Source: an uncultured Oscillospiraceae bacterium (lineage in GTDB: Bacteria > Bacillota > Clostridia > Oscillospirales > Oscillospiraceae). From it: DNA of 64,000 nucleotides. A program made the translations under genes and the position numbers. Position 1 is the first letter of the stretch; each line of letters begins with the position of its first letter. Shown here piece by piece: positions 7,988 through 15,814 of the stretch. The stretch is from the NCBI GenBank assembly GCA_934597175.1, contig CAKTQR010000003.1, forward strand, positions 1 to 64,000, in the 5' to 3' direction. The notes beneath the pieces were generated by a model. It had not been told where the DNA came from, searched no databases, and worked only from the letters and a program-made list of their open reading frames with translations.

Positions 7988-8944
7988 ATGCTGATAGTAC
8001 AAAAATTCGGCGGAAGCTCGGTCGCCGACGCCGAACGGATCAGGCGGGTCGCCGGCATCATCGCCGATGCCCATGCGCTCGGCGACGGCCCGGTGGTCGT
8101 ACTGTCCGCCCGAGGGGATACGACCGACACGCTTTTGGAAAACGCAGGCGAGATAACGCACGCACCGCACAGGCGGGAGCTGGATGTGCTGCTGTCGACC
8201 GGGGAGCTGAGCTCCGTTGCCCTCATGGCGATGCAGCTGCACTCGATGGGGCTCGACTGTGTATCGCTCTCGGGCAGGCAGGCGGGAATTTTCACCGACA
8301 CCGTCCACGGCTCGGCAAGAATTTTAAACATAAGCACCGACAGGCTGCGCCGTGAGCTCAAGGCGGGCAGGATAGTCCTCGTCGCCGGCTTTCAGGGCGT
8401 TAACGAAAACGACGATGTCACAACCCTCGGCCGTGGCGGCTCGGACACGACGGCGGTAGCTCTCGCCGCTGCGCTGAATGCCGAGCGCTGCGAGATATAC
8501 TCCGATGTCGACGGCATTTACACCGCAGACCCCCGTCTCGTCACGGGCGCAAAAAAGCTTGAGCGCATCGACTACGCCGACATGCTGCGGCTCGCCTTCG
8601 GCGGATCGCAGGTGCTGCACTCCCGCTCGGTCGAGGCGGCGATAGCCGGAAATGTGGAGCTCACGCTGCTTTCAAGCTTCACCCGCAGGACGGGCACGGT
8701 GGTGTCGCACTTTGAAAATAGGCCGCCCGTGTGCGGCGTGACCCGTGACAAGGCGGTGAACAAGATAAGCGTCGTCGGGGCGGCGGTCGATGCGCAGACC
8801 CTTGCCGAGACCGTGGCGGTGCTCGCCGACAGCGGCATCGTTGTGCACTCCGGTGAGCTGCACGACGGCGTGTGCGCCGTGACCGTCGCACCGGAAAGTG
8901 TCCTGCCGTCGTTGGAGCTTATCCACAAACATTTCTTCAACTAA
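7988..8944 (+). CDS. Aspartate kinase, short single-ACT form
   Basis: It catalyses ATP-dependent phosphorylation of aspartate, the entry step to lysine, threonine and methionine. The N-terminal KFGGSSVAD motif, SARGDTTDTLL, the GRGGSDTTAVALAAAL block and SDVDGIYTADPR identify the amino acid kinase fold. At 318 residues it is about 80-130 residues shorter than usual aspartate kinases: after the kinase domain (to about 235) there is room for only one ACT-like segment (VNKISVVGAA, then DSGIVVHSGE). The frame is clean and ends at a terminator, so this looks like a real short form rather than a frameshift. The adjacent ACT-domain protein could supply missing regulation; that is speculation. Confidence 0.87.
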   Translation: MLIVQKFGGSSVADAERIRRVAGIIADAHALGDGPVVVLSARGDTTDTLLENAGEITHAPHRRELDVLLSTGELSSVALMAMQLHSMGLDCVSLSGRQAGIFTDTVHGSARILNISTDRLRRELKAGRIVLVAGFQGVNENDDVTTLGRGGSDTTAVALAAALNAERCEIYSDVDGIYTADPRLVTGAKKLERIDYADMLRLAFGGSQVLHSRSVEAAIAGNVELTLLSSFTRRTGTVVSHFENRPPVCGVTRDKAVNKISVVGAAVDAQTLAETVAVLADSGIVVHSGELHDGVCAVTVAPESVLPSLELIHKHFFN

Positions 8945-8948
8945 ACTG

Positions 8949-8978
8949 AACGGGCAACCCGAGGGTTGCCCGTTTTCT
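8949..8978. terminator. Bidirectional terminator between convergent genes
   Basis: AACGGGCAACCC-GA-GGGTTGCCCGTT is followed by TTCTT on the + strand, and by an A/T-rich run usable on the other strand. It separates the aspartate kinase from the leftward sigma-factor operon. Confidence 0.85.
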
Positions 8979-9781
8979 TATTTAATTGTGACTGCTTCTC
9001 CGAAAATTATCGATGCCGCAATTTTCACGATCTCGTCGCTTGCCAGCTGGTCGGTGGTTATGCGGTAGCTGATGCCGTCAAGCGTAAACTCAGCGGTGTA
9101 GCGGTCGTACTGCCCGGCGGGCTCGTGCGTGTCGGGGTCATACGGACCGTAGTCGAGCTCGCAGTGACCGAATGTGACGGAAACGCCGCCGATATCGGTG
9201 GTCTCCGCCGCCTCGCCGTCAGGCATCGAAACGCAGCAGCCGTCCAATTTGCCGAGCCTTGATGCCTCGAGCGAAAAGCCCTTGACCGCTGCGATGCCGT
9301 CCGTGAGCTTCGGGCTTCCGTCGGCGTAGTAGTCGTGGTAAAAGCCGAGCGACACCAGGTCGTCGGCCACCGTGCCGTCCTTTTTGATGTACACCGACGC
9401 CGTGCCGTTGCTCTCGGCGGGGACGAGCCCCTCGGGGATGTAGGCCGGGGTCAGGTCGCTGCCGTAGTATTCGGCGATGGCGGCGCTGTCCCATGTGACA
9501 TTGTCGTATAGGCTCGGGTCGTACCCGACCTTTGAGCCGTCTCTTATCATTGGCAGCATCTCGTTGATGTGCACGCCGGACATGGCGACGCTCGGCGTGT
9601 CGGGCGTTGCTGCGGGCCGCTTTGCAGCGCCGGGCAGAACGGCTGCGACCGCAAGCGCCAGACATGCGGCGAGTCCCGCCCATTTGACCCAGCCACGCTT
9701 TTTGCGGCGGTAGGCCGCCGCCTCCTCGTAGTATTTGTCTCCGACTGCTCCAATTGCGTCGGACAGCTTTTCAGAATTCAT
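8978..9781 (-). CDS. Membrane-anchored partner of the ECF sigma factor (putative anti-sigma)
   Basis: A 267-residue protein. The cytosolic N-terminus of about 40 residues (NSEKLSDAIGAVGDKYYEEA) is followed by one transmembrane helix (WAGLAACLALAVAAVLPGAA) and a long extracytoplasmic domain rich in Tyr, Asp and Gly. This is the topology of anti-sigma factors that hold ECF sigmas at the membrane, but there is no classical zinc-binding HxxxCxxC motif. Start ATG 9781 has GGAGGTTTTACA upstream and overlaps the sigma gene stop by 4 nt. Pairing with the sigma factor is inferred from the coupling and topology. Confidence 0.75.
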   Translation of the reverse strand: MNSEKLSDAIGAVGDKYYEEAAAYRRKKRGWVKWAGLAACLALAVAAVLPGAAKRPAATPDTPSVAMSGVHINEMLPMIRDGSKVGYDPSLYDNVTWDSAAIAEYYGSDLTPAYIPEGLVPAESNGTASVYIKKDGTVADDLVSLGFYHDYYADGSPKLTDGIAAVKGFSLEASRLGKLDGCCVSMPDGEAAETTDIGGVSVTFGHCELDYGPYDPDTHEPAGQYDRYTAEFTLDGISYRITTDQLASDEIVKIAASIIFGEAVTIK

Positions 9782-10332
9782 TGTAAAACCTCCGTTTCGA
9801 TGAGATGCTTCCGCAGTTTTTGACGAGTGGCGCTCAGGCGCACGGACACATTTTTCTCGGACACCCCGACCCGCTCGGCAATATCGGCGTAGCTGTCGCA
9901 AAAGGCGTAGCGGCGCATGAAAATGACCCGCTCCTTTGTGCTCAGCGTGTCGAGAAACCGCTCGATGAATCTGGCAAGCTCCGCCGCCTCGACGGTGTCC
10001 TCCACGGTCTTTGTGTCGGCGATGCACTCGTCAAGCTCCTCAAATGCGACCGTGCAGCCGCTGCGCTTGGCTGCCCGCTTCGTGCGGTACGCCTTGACCG
10101 AGCGGTTGCGGACTATTTTAATAATGTACGCCCGCAGCGGTTCGGGCCGAGCCGGGGGAATGGCGTTCCATGCGCCCAGATATGCGTCGCTGACGCACTC
10201 CTCGGCATCCTGAAGGCTGCCCAAGATGTTGTACGCAACTGACCTGCACAGCCCGCCGTACTTATCGTCCAGTGCCCGGATCGCCAGCTCGCTGCGCTCG
10301 AAAAACAGCTCAATTATCCTCTCGTCCTCCAC
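9778..10332 (-). CDS. ECF RNA polymerase sigma factor (sigma-70 family)
   Basis: A 184-residue sigma factor with region 2 (YGGLCRSVAYNILGSLQDAE, then DAYLGAWNAIPP) and region 4 (LSTKERVIFMRRYAF, then SYADIAERVGVSEKNVSVRL), and no regions 1 or 3, as in extracytoplasmic-function sigmas. GTG at 10332 is chosen: residues from VEDERIIELFF align with the family start, GAGGGTG sits upstream, and longer readings run into repeat sequence. It is the first gene of a two-gene operon with the membrane protein that follows, which probably restrains it. Confidence 0.88.
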   Translation of the reverse strand: MEDERIIELFFERSELAIRALDDKYGGLCRSVAYNILGSLQDAEECVSDAYLGAWNAIPPARPEPLRAYIIKIVRNRSVKAYRTKRAAKRSGCTVAFEELDECIADTKTVEDTVEAAELARFIERFLDTLSTKERVIFMRRYAFCDSYADIAERVGVSEKNVSVRLSATRQKLRKHLIETEVLQ

Positions 10333-10349
10333 CGCAGCACCCTCTTTTT

Positions 10350-10590
10350 TTCTTTCGCCGGCGTGAGCCGACCGCCTATCGTCTGTCAGTGTGCCCTTTC
10401 GGTGCTTTTCGCCTTTTTTCGTCTTGCCGGGCACAAAGCCCGCCTGCGCCAAAAGAAAGCCGAAAACCCCTCGAAAAACACTACTGACAGATGCTGCGCA
10501 GTTTTGCCGGGATGGGCGCTGACGCAGCATGAGCAGAGATCTGCCCGTCAAAACCGATAGTCGCTCGACTCCCACCGGCTTTTTTGACAG
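10350..10590. repeat. Family B stem-loop repeat, copy 2 (diverged)
   Basis: This lies upstream of the leftward sigma gene. GTTTTGCCGGG (10500-10510) faces CCCGTCAAAAC (10547-10557) with a single internal mismatch, and the CCGATAG and CTCCCACCGGC ends match the borders of copy 1. A hairpin GCTG-ACG-CAGC occupies the interior. The left part (10380-10480) contains further short repeats of the same family. No ORF is seen between 10333 and 10646. Confidence 0.5.
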
Positions 10591-10646
10591 CTATCACTTA
10601 CTAACTACCCGTTTAGCCGCAAACACTAAATCGAAACGGAGATTTT

Positions 10647-11693
10647 TTATTTCAGCCTCAGATAACAGGTGCTTTTCCCGCTGCCCTCTCTTTTGAGCTC
10701 ACCGGCGGCGACCAGCTTGCGCAGCGCACCCTCAATGGAGCTGTCGCTGAGCGTCGGGCACAGCTCACGGATATCCTGCTTGTTAAACCGCCCGATCTTG
10801 CTCATGCTCGCCCTGCGCACCATCTCCGCTGCGGGCAACTTCGTTTCCACAAGCGCCACACGCTCGCCGAAATCCCTGTATGCGGCAAGTATCGTCCCGA
10901 GAATGTACTTGATAAACGGCACGGCATCCTCCGTGCCCTCATGCCAGCCGGTCTGCGACTTGGCAAGCGCATCGTAGTACAGGTCCTTGTTCTTCGCAAT
11001 TTTGGCTTCAAGCGAAATATATCTTCCGACATAAAATCCGCTCCGATACAAAAGCAGCGTCGTGAGAAGCCTGCTCATTCTGCCGTTGCCGTCGTTGAAC
11101 GGGTGGATGCACAGAAAATCGTGGATGAACACCGGAATTGCAATTAAGGGCTCAAGCTCCATGTTGCCTATCACACGGTTGTACTCGGCGCAGATTCTGT
11201 CGAGTGCCTCCGGCATTTCGTACGGAGCAAGCGGCGTAAACAGCGTTTCGACATGGCCGTCGGGGTAGGTGGCGCTTATATAATTCTGCACGGTTTTCGT
11301 GCGCCCTGCGACGGGGTTATACATGTGGCTGTACAATATCTTGTGCAGCTGGAGAATATAATTTTGCGTGATGGGTATCGCATCGAAGCTTTCGTGGATT
11401 ATGCTCAGCACATCACGGTAGCCCGCTATCTCCTGCTCATCCCGATTCCTCGGCGCAGTCTTCTCCTCGACAAGCTGCCGAATTCTCGTGCTCGTGGTGA
11501 CGATGCCCTCGATGGCGTTCGATGCCTCGGTGCTCTGTATCTTGGCGATCTCGACGAGCCGCTCCAGCTCATCCGGCCGCTGCCGGAGATACAGCTCCTG
11601 CTTGCCGGCTTCCTTGTATATGGCGGCGATCAGCCCCAGCACCTCGGAATCCCACTTCTGTCCGCCGATCGCAGTGTAATTAAAATTTCTCAT
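10647..11693 (-). CDS. Fic family protein with C-terminal winged-helix-like domain
   Basis: A 348-residue protein carrying the Fic active-site motif HPFNDGNGRMSRLL near residue 200; Fic enzymes usually transfer AMP from ATP to target hydroxyls. The N-terminal segment EASNAIEGIVTTSTR resembles the inhibitory motif ([S/T]xxxE[G/N]) of self-inhibited Fic proteins. The last 60-70 residues (SKIGRFNKQDIRELCPTL, then GALRKLVAAGELKREG) look like a winged helix, so it may also bind DNA. Four TTAAGGGAA-type sites lie just upstream. It stands alone with no antitoxin gene beside it. Targets are unknown. Confidence 0.88.
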   Translation of the reverse strand: MRNFNYTAIGGQKWDSEVLGLIAAIYKEAGKQELYLRQRPDELERLVEIAKIQSTEASNAIEGIVTTSTRIRQLVEEKTAPRNRDEQEIAGYRDVLSIIHESFDAIPITQNYILQLHKILYSHMYNPVAGRTKTVQNYISATYPDGHVETLFTPLAPYEMPEALDRICAEYNRVIGNMELEPLIAIPVFIHDFLCIHPFNDGNGRMSRLLTTLLLYRSGFYVGRYISLEAKIAKNKDLYYDALAKSQTGWHEGTEDAVPFIKYILGTILAAYRDFGERVALVETKLPAAEMVRRASMSKIGRFNKQDIRELCPTLSDSSIEGALRKLVAAGELKREGSGKSTCYLRLK

Positions 11694-11711
11694 TCGCTTA
11701 CCTCCGTTTGC

Positions 11712-11796
11712 TTTCCCTTAAATTTTAGTATAAATTAAGGGAATAGTCAACAGCATCAAAAAATTTCCCTTAATATTATGCACAGGTTAAGGGAAA
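11712..11796. promoter_or_regulatory. Four alternating TTTCCCTTAA / TTAAGGGAA sites upstream of fic
   Basis: TTTCCCTTAA (11712-11721), TTAAGGGAA (11735-11743), TTTCCCTTAA (11764-11773) and TTAAGGGAAA (11787-11796) form two nested inverted repeats in the AT-rich gap between the divergent fic and zinc-ribbon genes. They probably bind a dimeric regulator, plausibly the Fic protein's own winged-helix domain. Confidence 0.65.
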
Positions 11797-11876
11797 CGAT
11801 TCTTCGAATTTGCTTTTGTTGACAAAATTCGACATGTATTTTAAAATGCATATATAACAGCAAGGAGGTCGAGACC

Positions 11877-12572
11877 ATGTATTGCAAATATTGCGGCAAG
11901 CCCGTTCCCGAGGGCGCAGAGTATTGCCTGAGCTGCGGCAAGTATTTAAACGGCAGCGACGGCGCAAAAAATGACAGCTCAAGCTTCGGCTTTGCGCTGC
12001 TGGGCTTTCTGCTCCCGCTGATCGGCCTGATATTGTACTTTGTCTACGATGACAAGCGCCCGAAAAGGGCAAAGTCGGTCGGCAAGGGCGCACTGGTCGG
12101 CGTGATAACGAGGATAGTCGTTGCGATACTCATCGCCGTTGCGACCTTCTTCCTTTCCGTTTCCGTATTTAACGCCGTGGCGGCGGGCGAGGCGTCAGAC
12201 ATTCCCGTCATCGGGTCGGTGATAAATGAGATGATCGAGGAGCTCGACGAGGACGGCACGGATAAGTGCGAGCTCACCGTCGGCGAGTTCAGCCGTGTCA
12301 AGCGCAGCGGCTACGACGCAACGACGCTCGAGCTCACCGTCCGGAACATCACCGAAAAGCCGTACTCCTACGGCATAACGGTCGACGCATACGACGCCGA
12401 CGGCACTCGCATCGGCACGGAATATGTGTTTGTCGATAATCTCGAGCCCGGGCAGACGGCAAAGGCTGCAGCGTTTGAGAACATTAACTCCACGCAGCTG
12501 GACGCCTTCGAAAACGCCGACTTCGAGATAAGCGCCGTCCACGCCTTCTGCGAGTACCGCAGGGTTGGGTAA
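11877..12572 (+). CDS. Zinc-ribbon membrane protein with extracellular domain
   Basis: A 231-residue protein beginning with a zinc ribbon (MYCKYCGKPVPEGAEYCLSC: two CxxC pairs), then two hydrophobic helices (FGFALLGFLLPLIGLILYFV and VGVITRIVVAILIAVATFF), then an acidic outer domain whose NITEKPYSYGITVDAYDADG and NLEPGQTAKAAAF strands look like an FxLYD/DUF5067-type beta sandwich. Such zinc_ribbon_2 proteins are common in Clostridia and unassigned in function. The SD AAGGAGG is upstream. A family A palindrome begins within 10 bp of the stop and may end the transcript. Confidence 0.75.
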   Translation: MYCKYCGKPVPEGAEYCLSCGKYLNGSDGAKNDSSSFGFALLGFLLPLIGLILYFVYDDKRPKRAKSVGKGALVGVITRIVVAILIAVATFFLSVSVFNAVAAGEASDIPVIGSVINEMIEELDEDGTDKCELTVGEFSRVKRSGYDATTLELTVRNITEKPYSYGITVDAYDADGTRIGTEYVFVDNLEPGQTAKAAAFENINSTQLDAFENADFEISAVHAFCEYRRVG

Positions 12573-12574
12573 CA

Positions 12575-12957
12575 AATATTAACTTTTCTTTGTTTTGCCA
12601 AAGAAAAGTCCTTTCAATAGCGAACGAACACTTTAACTAGTCGTAATTGCGGCAGCCCAAATCGTAACTTAAAGCAGGCTTTTTGTGCGTCAATCAGCAC
12701 ATTAAGGCAGTGCGTGATTCAACGAACCACCCTTTGGAATCCCGGTACGGGGTATCGGTGCACCGGTCTACCGGACTGCGGAGGTTTAACATAGTGCGAG
12801 TTGCTTTCGGTGCGCTCGTTTATCGGGCTGCGTCGGTTAGTTGGGTGCGAGAAGTTTGCGGTGCATCGATAGGTTGATGTACAGACTAAACTCTAAGGCG
12901 CACTCACCGGTCGGGCTGACGCAATAACGACACGCAGAAGCTTAAAAGCGTATTGAA
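12575..12957 (+). repeat. Family A dispersed repeat, copy 3 (longest layout)
   Basis: In order it shows the AACTTTTCTTTG/CAAAGAAAAG inverted repeat; the ~120-bp block shared with copy 2; the core CCACCCTTTGGAATCCCGG at 12727; ACTGCGGAGGTTTAACATAG; GAGTTGCTTTCGGTGC; and the distal block GCATCGATAGGTTGATG to CACCGGTCGGGCTGACGCAAT. No coding frame with a plausible SD occurs in 12573-12996. Confidence 0.8.
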
Positions 12958-12958
12958 A

Positions 12959-12986
12959 ACAGGCAGTGCAAGACGCACTGCCTGTT
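12959..12986 (-). terminator. Terminator of the second sigma-factor operon
   Basis: Inverted repeat ACAGGCAGTGC-AAGACGCACTGCCTGT. Read leftwards it is followed by TTTTC, just past the stop of the 12997-14502 gene. Confidence 0.8.
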
Positions 12987-12996
12987 ATTGTTGCGC

Positions 12997-14502
12997 TTAA
13001 TAGTTCGGCACTTTAATGCCGTCGGGGGTGATGCTGAAGCAGAACACATCATCCGTTATGCGGAATACGCTGTCGGACCAGCCATCGTCTGAAATGTAGG
13101 CCTCCATCGCCGTCTTTACGGGGTATTGCAGCCAATCCCACTGATGTATATACACTAAGGCGCTGCTGAGACTATGATTGGTTTCGTCATAATCCAGATC
13201 GTCCCTGCCGACCACGGAGTAGGCGATATAGCCACGGCACTTTTCGCCGTCAGACGGCATTGAAAATGCGGCAAATGGCTCTGTCTTTATCTGCCCCGCA
13301 TCGAGGAAGAAGTTCGAGGTGTAGGTCTTTTCTCCGAGCCAATAGTAAGGCGAGGCGTAGATCTTGCCGCCCTTATCATACAGCACCCGTCCGGTAAAAT
13401 TGCCGCCGGAGTATAAATCGTCAGTCCGGTCATTCTTGCGCTGATACGCCGGACGAAGCCGGAGCGCCTCCGTGCCGTAAAAACCGGGGTTTGAATTCCA
13501 TTCAAAGTGGTGGATGACTATCCACTTTCCCTGCTCGCCGGGCAGCTGCACGGCGATGTCGGTGAGGCGCATATCCCAATCTGCGCCGATGTCCTCCGCC
13601 CCGTCATACACCTCGATGCCGACAGACTGTGCGCCCTCGCAGGCGGCGATGTCGTCCTCGGTGAGGTCGTTCAGGACATATTCGGGGAAGCCGAGCTCCA
13701 CCAAGTGCGCCTTTATCTCCTGCGTCTTGTCCGTTACTGCTGTCTCCTCGGACTGCCAATCCATATCATAGCTGCTGCCGAAGATGAAGCCCGCAGCGCA
13801 GCCGACGACGACCACGGCGGAGATAACGATGACGATGCACATATCCGTGACCCTGACGGCCGCCGGCTTAACGGTGTAGCCTGCCTCGTCGAGCACCTTT
13901 GACAGCTTGCACAGGCTCACGATGATGAGGATATACGAAATGAGCAGCACCGCAAAGATGATTATCCCGTTGAGCTTCATAAGGGCGGCCAGAATACCCA
14001 GCGCATACCACACGAAAAACGCAAATGCCGCACCTGCCTTCGGGGGAAGTCCCGCTTTTTGCCTCACGGCACGCAGGCCACGCCAGAAGCAGAGTATCTG
14101 GACAAGCAGCAACGCAACGGCGACGGCATTGATAACGGATCGGACATCGGGGGGCAGAATTTCGCTCTTGTAAACGGTCGAGTTCAGAATACAACCGGCA
14201 AAAAAGTCCACGGCGCTAAACACCGCTATGCCGTAGCAAGCGCCAAACCAGCCGTTTTCACGACGCAGGGTGCGGAAGCCCAAAAGCAGCAGCACCGTGC
14301 CGACAGCGGGCAGAATGTAGTTTAAGCAAAGGAAGTTGAATGTGATCACGCACAGTGCAAAGCCGAAAAGTATGCGGGTCATCGCCCGCCTCCACGGGGT
14401 CACATCCTCTGCGATATCGTCGGGCGGGAGCTCGGAAACGCTCTCGGCGAGCAGGGCGTCGAAGTCCCTGTCGTTCATGGCGTTCCATTCGTGTTCATTC
14501 AT
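12997..14502 (-). CDS. Multi-pass membrane protein coupled to an ECF sigma factor (putative anti-sigma)
   Basis: A 501-residue protein. The N-terminal cytosolic part resembles anti-sigma heads (MNDRDFDALLAESVSELPPD, then DVTPWRRAMTRILFG). About seven hydrophobic helices follow up to residue ~255, and then an extracellular domain of about 250 residues beginning near SSYDMDWQSEE. It overlaps the sigma gene by 8 nt (ATGAATGA). ATG 14502 is preferred over GTG 14511 because GGGAGG is spaced properly for it. The sigma-binding role is inferred from gene order; no zinc-type anti-sigma motif is visible. Confidence 0.7.
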   Translation of the reverse strand: MNEHEWNAMNDRDFDALLAESVSELPPDDIAEDVTPWRRAMTRILFGFALCVITFNFLCLNYILPAVGTVLLLLGFRTLRRENGWFGACYGIAVFSAVDFFAGCILNSTVYKSEILPPDVRSVINAVAVALLLVQILCFWRGLRAVRQKAGLPPKAGAAFAFFVWYALGILAALMKLNGIIIFAVLLISYILIIVSLCKLSKVLDEAGYTVKPAAVRVTDMCIVIVISAVVVVGCAAGFIFGSSYDMDWQSEETAVTDKTQEIKAHLVELGFPEYVLNDLTEDDIAACEGAQSVGIEVYDGAEDIGADWDMRLTDIAVQLPGEQGKWIVIHHFEWNSNPGFYGTEALRLRPAYQRKNDRTDDLYSGGNFTGRVLYDKGGKIYASPYYWLGEKTYTSNFFLDAGQIKTEPFAAFSMPSDGEKCRGYIAYSVVGRDDLDYDETNHSLSSALVYIHQWDWLQYPVKTAMEAYISDDGWSDSVFRITDDVFCFSITPDGIKVPNY

Positions 14503-15037
14503 GCGCTTCACCTCCCAACATCTTGCGCAGGCGCTGCTTCAGGCGGTATAGCCTGCCCTCGACGGCTCGCTCGGTCATACCGAGCTCGGCGGCTATCTGC
14601 GCCGTGGGCTGGCGGTAGTAGTACTTGCGGTAAAACAGCACCCTGTCCTTTGGCGAGAGCTTTCCCAAAGCGCTGCGCAGCTCTGCCTGCCGTTCTTTTT
14701 GCAAAATGATCTCCTCGGGCGTGGGCTCGGGTGACGGCGTATCGGGCGAAATTTCGTCAAGCCCGGCACTGCGGGCGTTTTTTCTTGCGTAGTTGAGTGC
14801 GGCATTTCGGGCGACCGCCGTGAGCCATGCGGTCAGGCTGCTGCGGCTGGCGTTGAACTGCTCGACCTTCTCCCAAATGCGCACCGTTATTTCCGAAATG
14901 CAGTCATCCCGGTCGTGCGCATCGGGCAAAATGGGCGCAATGACATACCGCATCAGCGGCCCGTAGTGCAGCAGCAGAGCCTGCATGCCCCTATCGTCTT
15001 TCGCCAGCAGCAGCTCGATCATCTCCGGCTGTTTCAC
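14495..15037 (-). CDS. ECF RNA polymerase sigma factor (second)
   Basis: A 180-residue sigma factor. Region 2 runs through YGPLMRYVIAPILPDAHDRD and EITVRIWEKVEQFN to SLTAWLTAVARNAALNYARK; region 4 has LGKLSPKDRVLFYRKYYYRQ and TAQIAAELGMTERAVEGRLY. The linker between them is Pro/Glu-rich. GTG 15037 has AGGAGGGG upstream; earlier in-frame codons lie in repeat-derived sequence. It heads a two-gene operon with the multi-pass membrane protein, the same architecture as the 8978-10332 operon but with unrelated partners. Confidence 0.88.
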   Translation of the reverse strand: MKQPEMIELLLAKDDRGMQALLLHYGPLMRYVIAPILPDAHDRDDCISEITVRIWEKVEQFNASRSSLTAWLTAVARNAALNYARKNARSAGLDEISPDTPSPEPTPEEIILQKERQAELRSALGKLSPKDRVLFYRKYYYRQPTAQIAAELGMTERAVEGRLYRLKQRLRKMLGGEAHE

Positions 15038-15107
15038 AGCATCCCCTCCTCTCGCCCTGTCTGTACAATTATACACTGCACTGCAACAAATCACATGCTT
15101 TTGGAAT

Positions 15108-15206
15108 TTATTAACTTTTCTTTGTGTTGCCGAAAGAAAAGCAGCAAAAGAAACGCAACCAAAGGCGGTGTAAGGCAGGGGGAAGCCGCCCGTAGGGTTT
15201 AGTTTT
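15108..15206 (+). repeat. Family A dispersed repeat, copy 4 (proximal part)
   Basis: TTAACTTTTCTTTG with an imperfect partner arm, then AGAAACGCAACCAAAGGCG and GTGTAAGGCAGGGGGAAGCC. It is the reverse complement of the start of the window. It abuts family B copy 3 directly, so the two families can occur as a composite. Confidence 0.75.
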
Positions 15207-15325
15207 GAGCGAGAGATTTTTCGTTCAGGCAAAACAACAAAATTTCGGCAATACTTTGTGTATTACCAAAATTTTTTGTGAAGCATGGGCGGAAAAGATC
15301 CGCTAAAAACCGGTTTGCATCCTGC
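15201..15325 (+). repeat. Family B stem-loop repeat, copy 3
   Basis: Outer arms AGTTTTGAGCG (15201) and CGCTAAAAACC (15301). Inner arms AAAATTTCGG and CCAAAATTTT flank the loop CAATACTTTGTGTATTA. The TTTTTCGTTCAGGCAAAACAAC and GAAGCATGGGCGGAAAAG flanks match other copies, while the inner stem sequence differs yet still pairs. Confidence 0.65.
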
Positions 15326-15344
15326 CTTGCGCCGCCCCAAAGTT

Positions 15345-15535
15345 TAACCACCCTTTGGAATCCCGGTACGGGGTATCGGTGCACCGGTCGTTTTTACTGC
15401 GGAGGTTTAACCCAGTGCGAGTTGCTTTCGGTGCATCCATATAACGGGTTGCGTCGGTCAGGCGGGTGCGAAAAGCTTGTACTGCACCGATAGATTCGTG
15501 TGCTCACTGCGTTTCGGTGCGCTGTGTGGGGCGAG
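15345..15535 (+). repeat. Family A dispersed repeat, copy 4 (distal part)
   Basis: The core CCACCCTTTGGAATCCCGG at 15348 is followed by GTATCGGTGCACCGGTC, ACTGCGGAGGTTTAACCCAG and GAGTTGCTTTCGGTGC, then the distal GCACCGATAGATTCGTG block. Confidence 0.75.
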
Positions 15536-15719
15536 GTTTAGAATTTCTGTTTAAAGACAAATTTTAAAGTTTAGTTTGCAGCTAAGTAGCCGCAAGTTTG
15601 CGGTTTTTCAGCTGCACTGCAACTTTTGCACGAGTCTAACACGGCGGTGCGGTTTGAACTCTAAATGTACATATTCGTTAACGCTTAGCAGTTCAATAGA
15701 AAGACGCACCACACCACCG

Positions 15720-15805
15720 TGCAAGTTTCCAAAGAGCGGCTAAGCTCTTTGGTCGCGTTTCTTTATTAACTTTTCTTTGGCGAAACAAAGAAAAGTTAAT
15801 AAATG
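15720..15805 (-). repeat. Family A palindrome-only copy 5
   Basis: A perfect 14-bp-arm palindrome at 15766-15799 (TTAACTTTTCTTTG/CAAAGAAAAGTTAA around GCGAAA), preceded by TTTGGTCGCGTTTCTTT. It stands at the 3' end of the leftward LysR gene. The preceding 15540-15720 holds AT-rich non-repeat sequence with no ORF I can support. Confidence 0.7.
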
Positions 15806-15814
15806 GTATTTACT

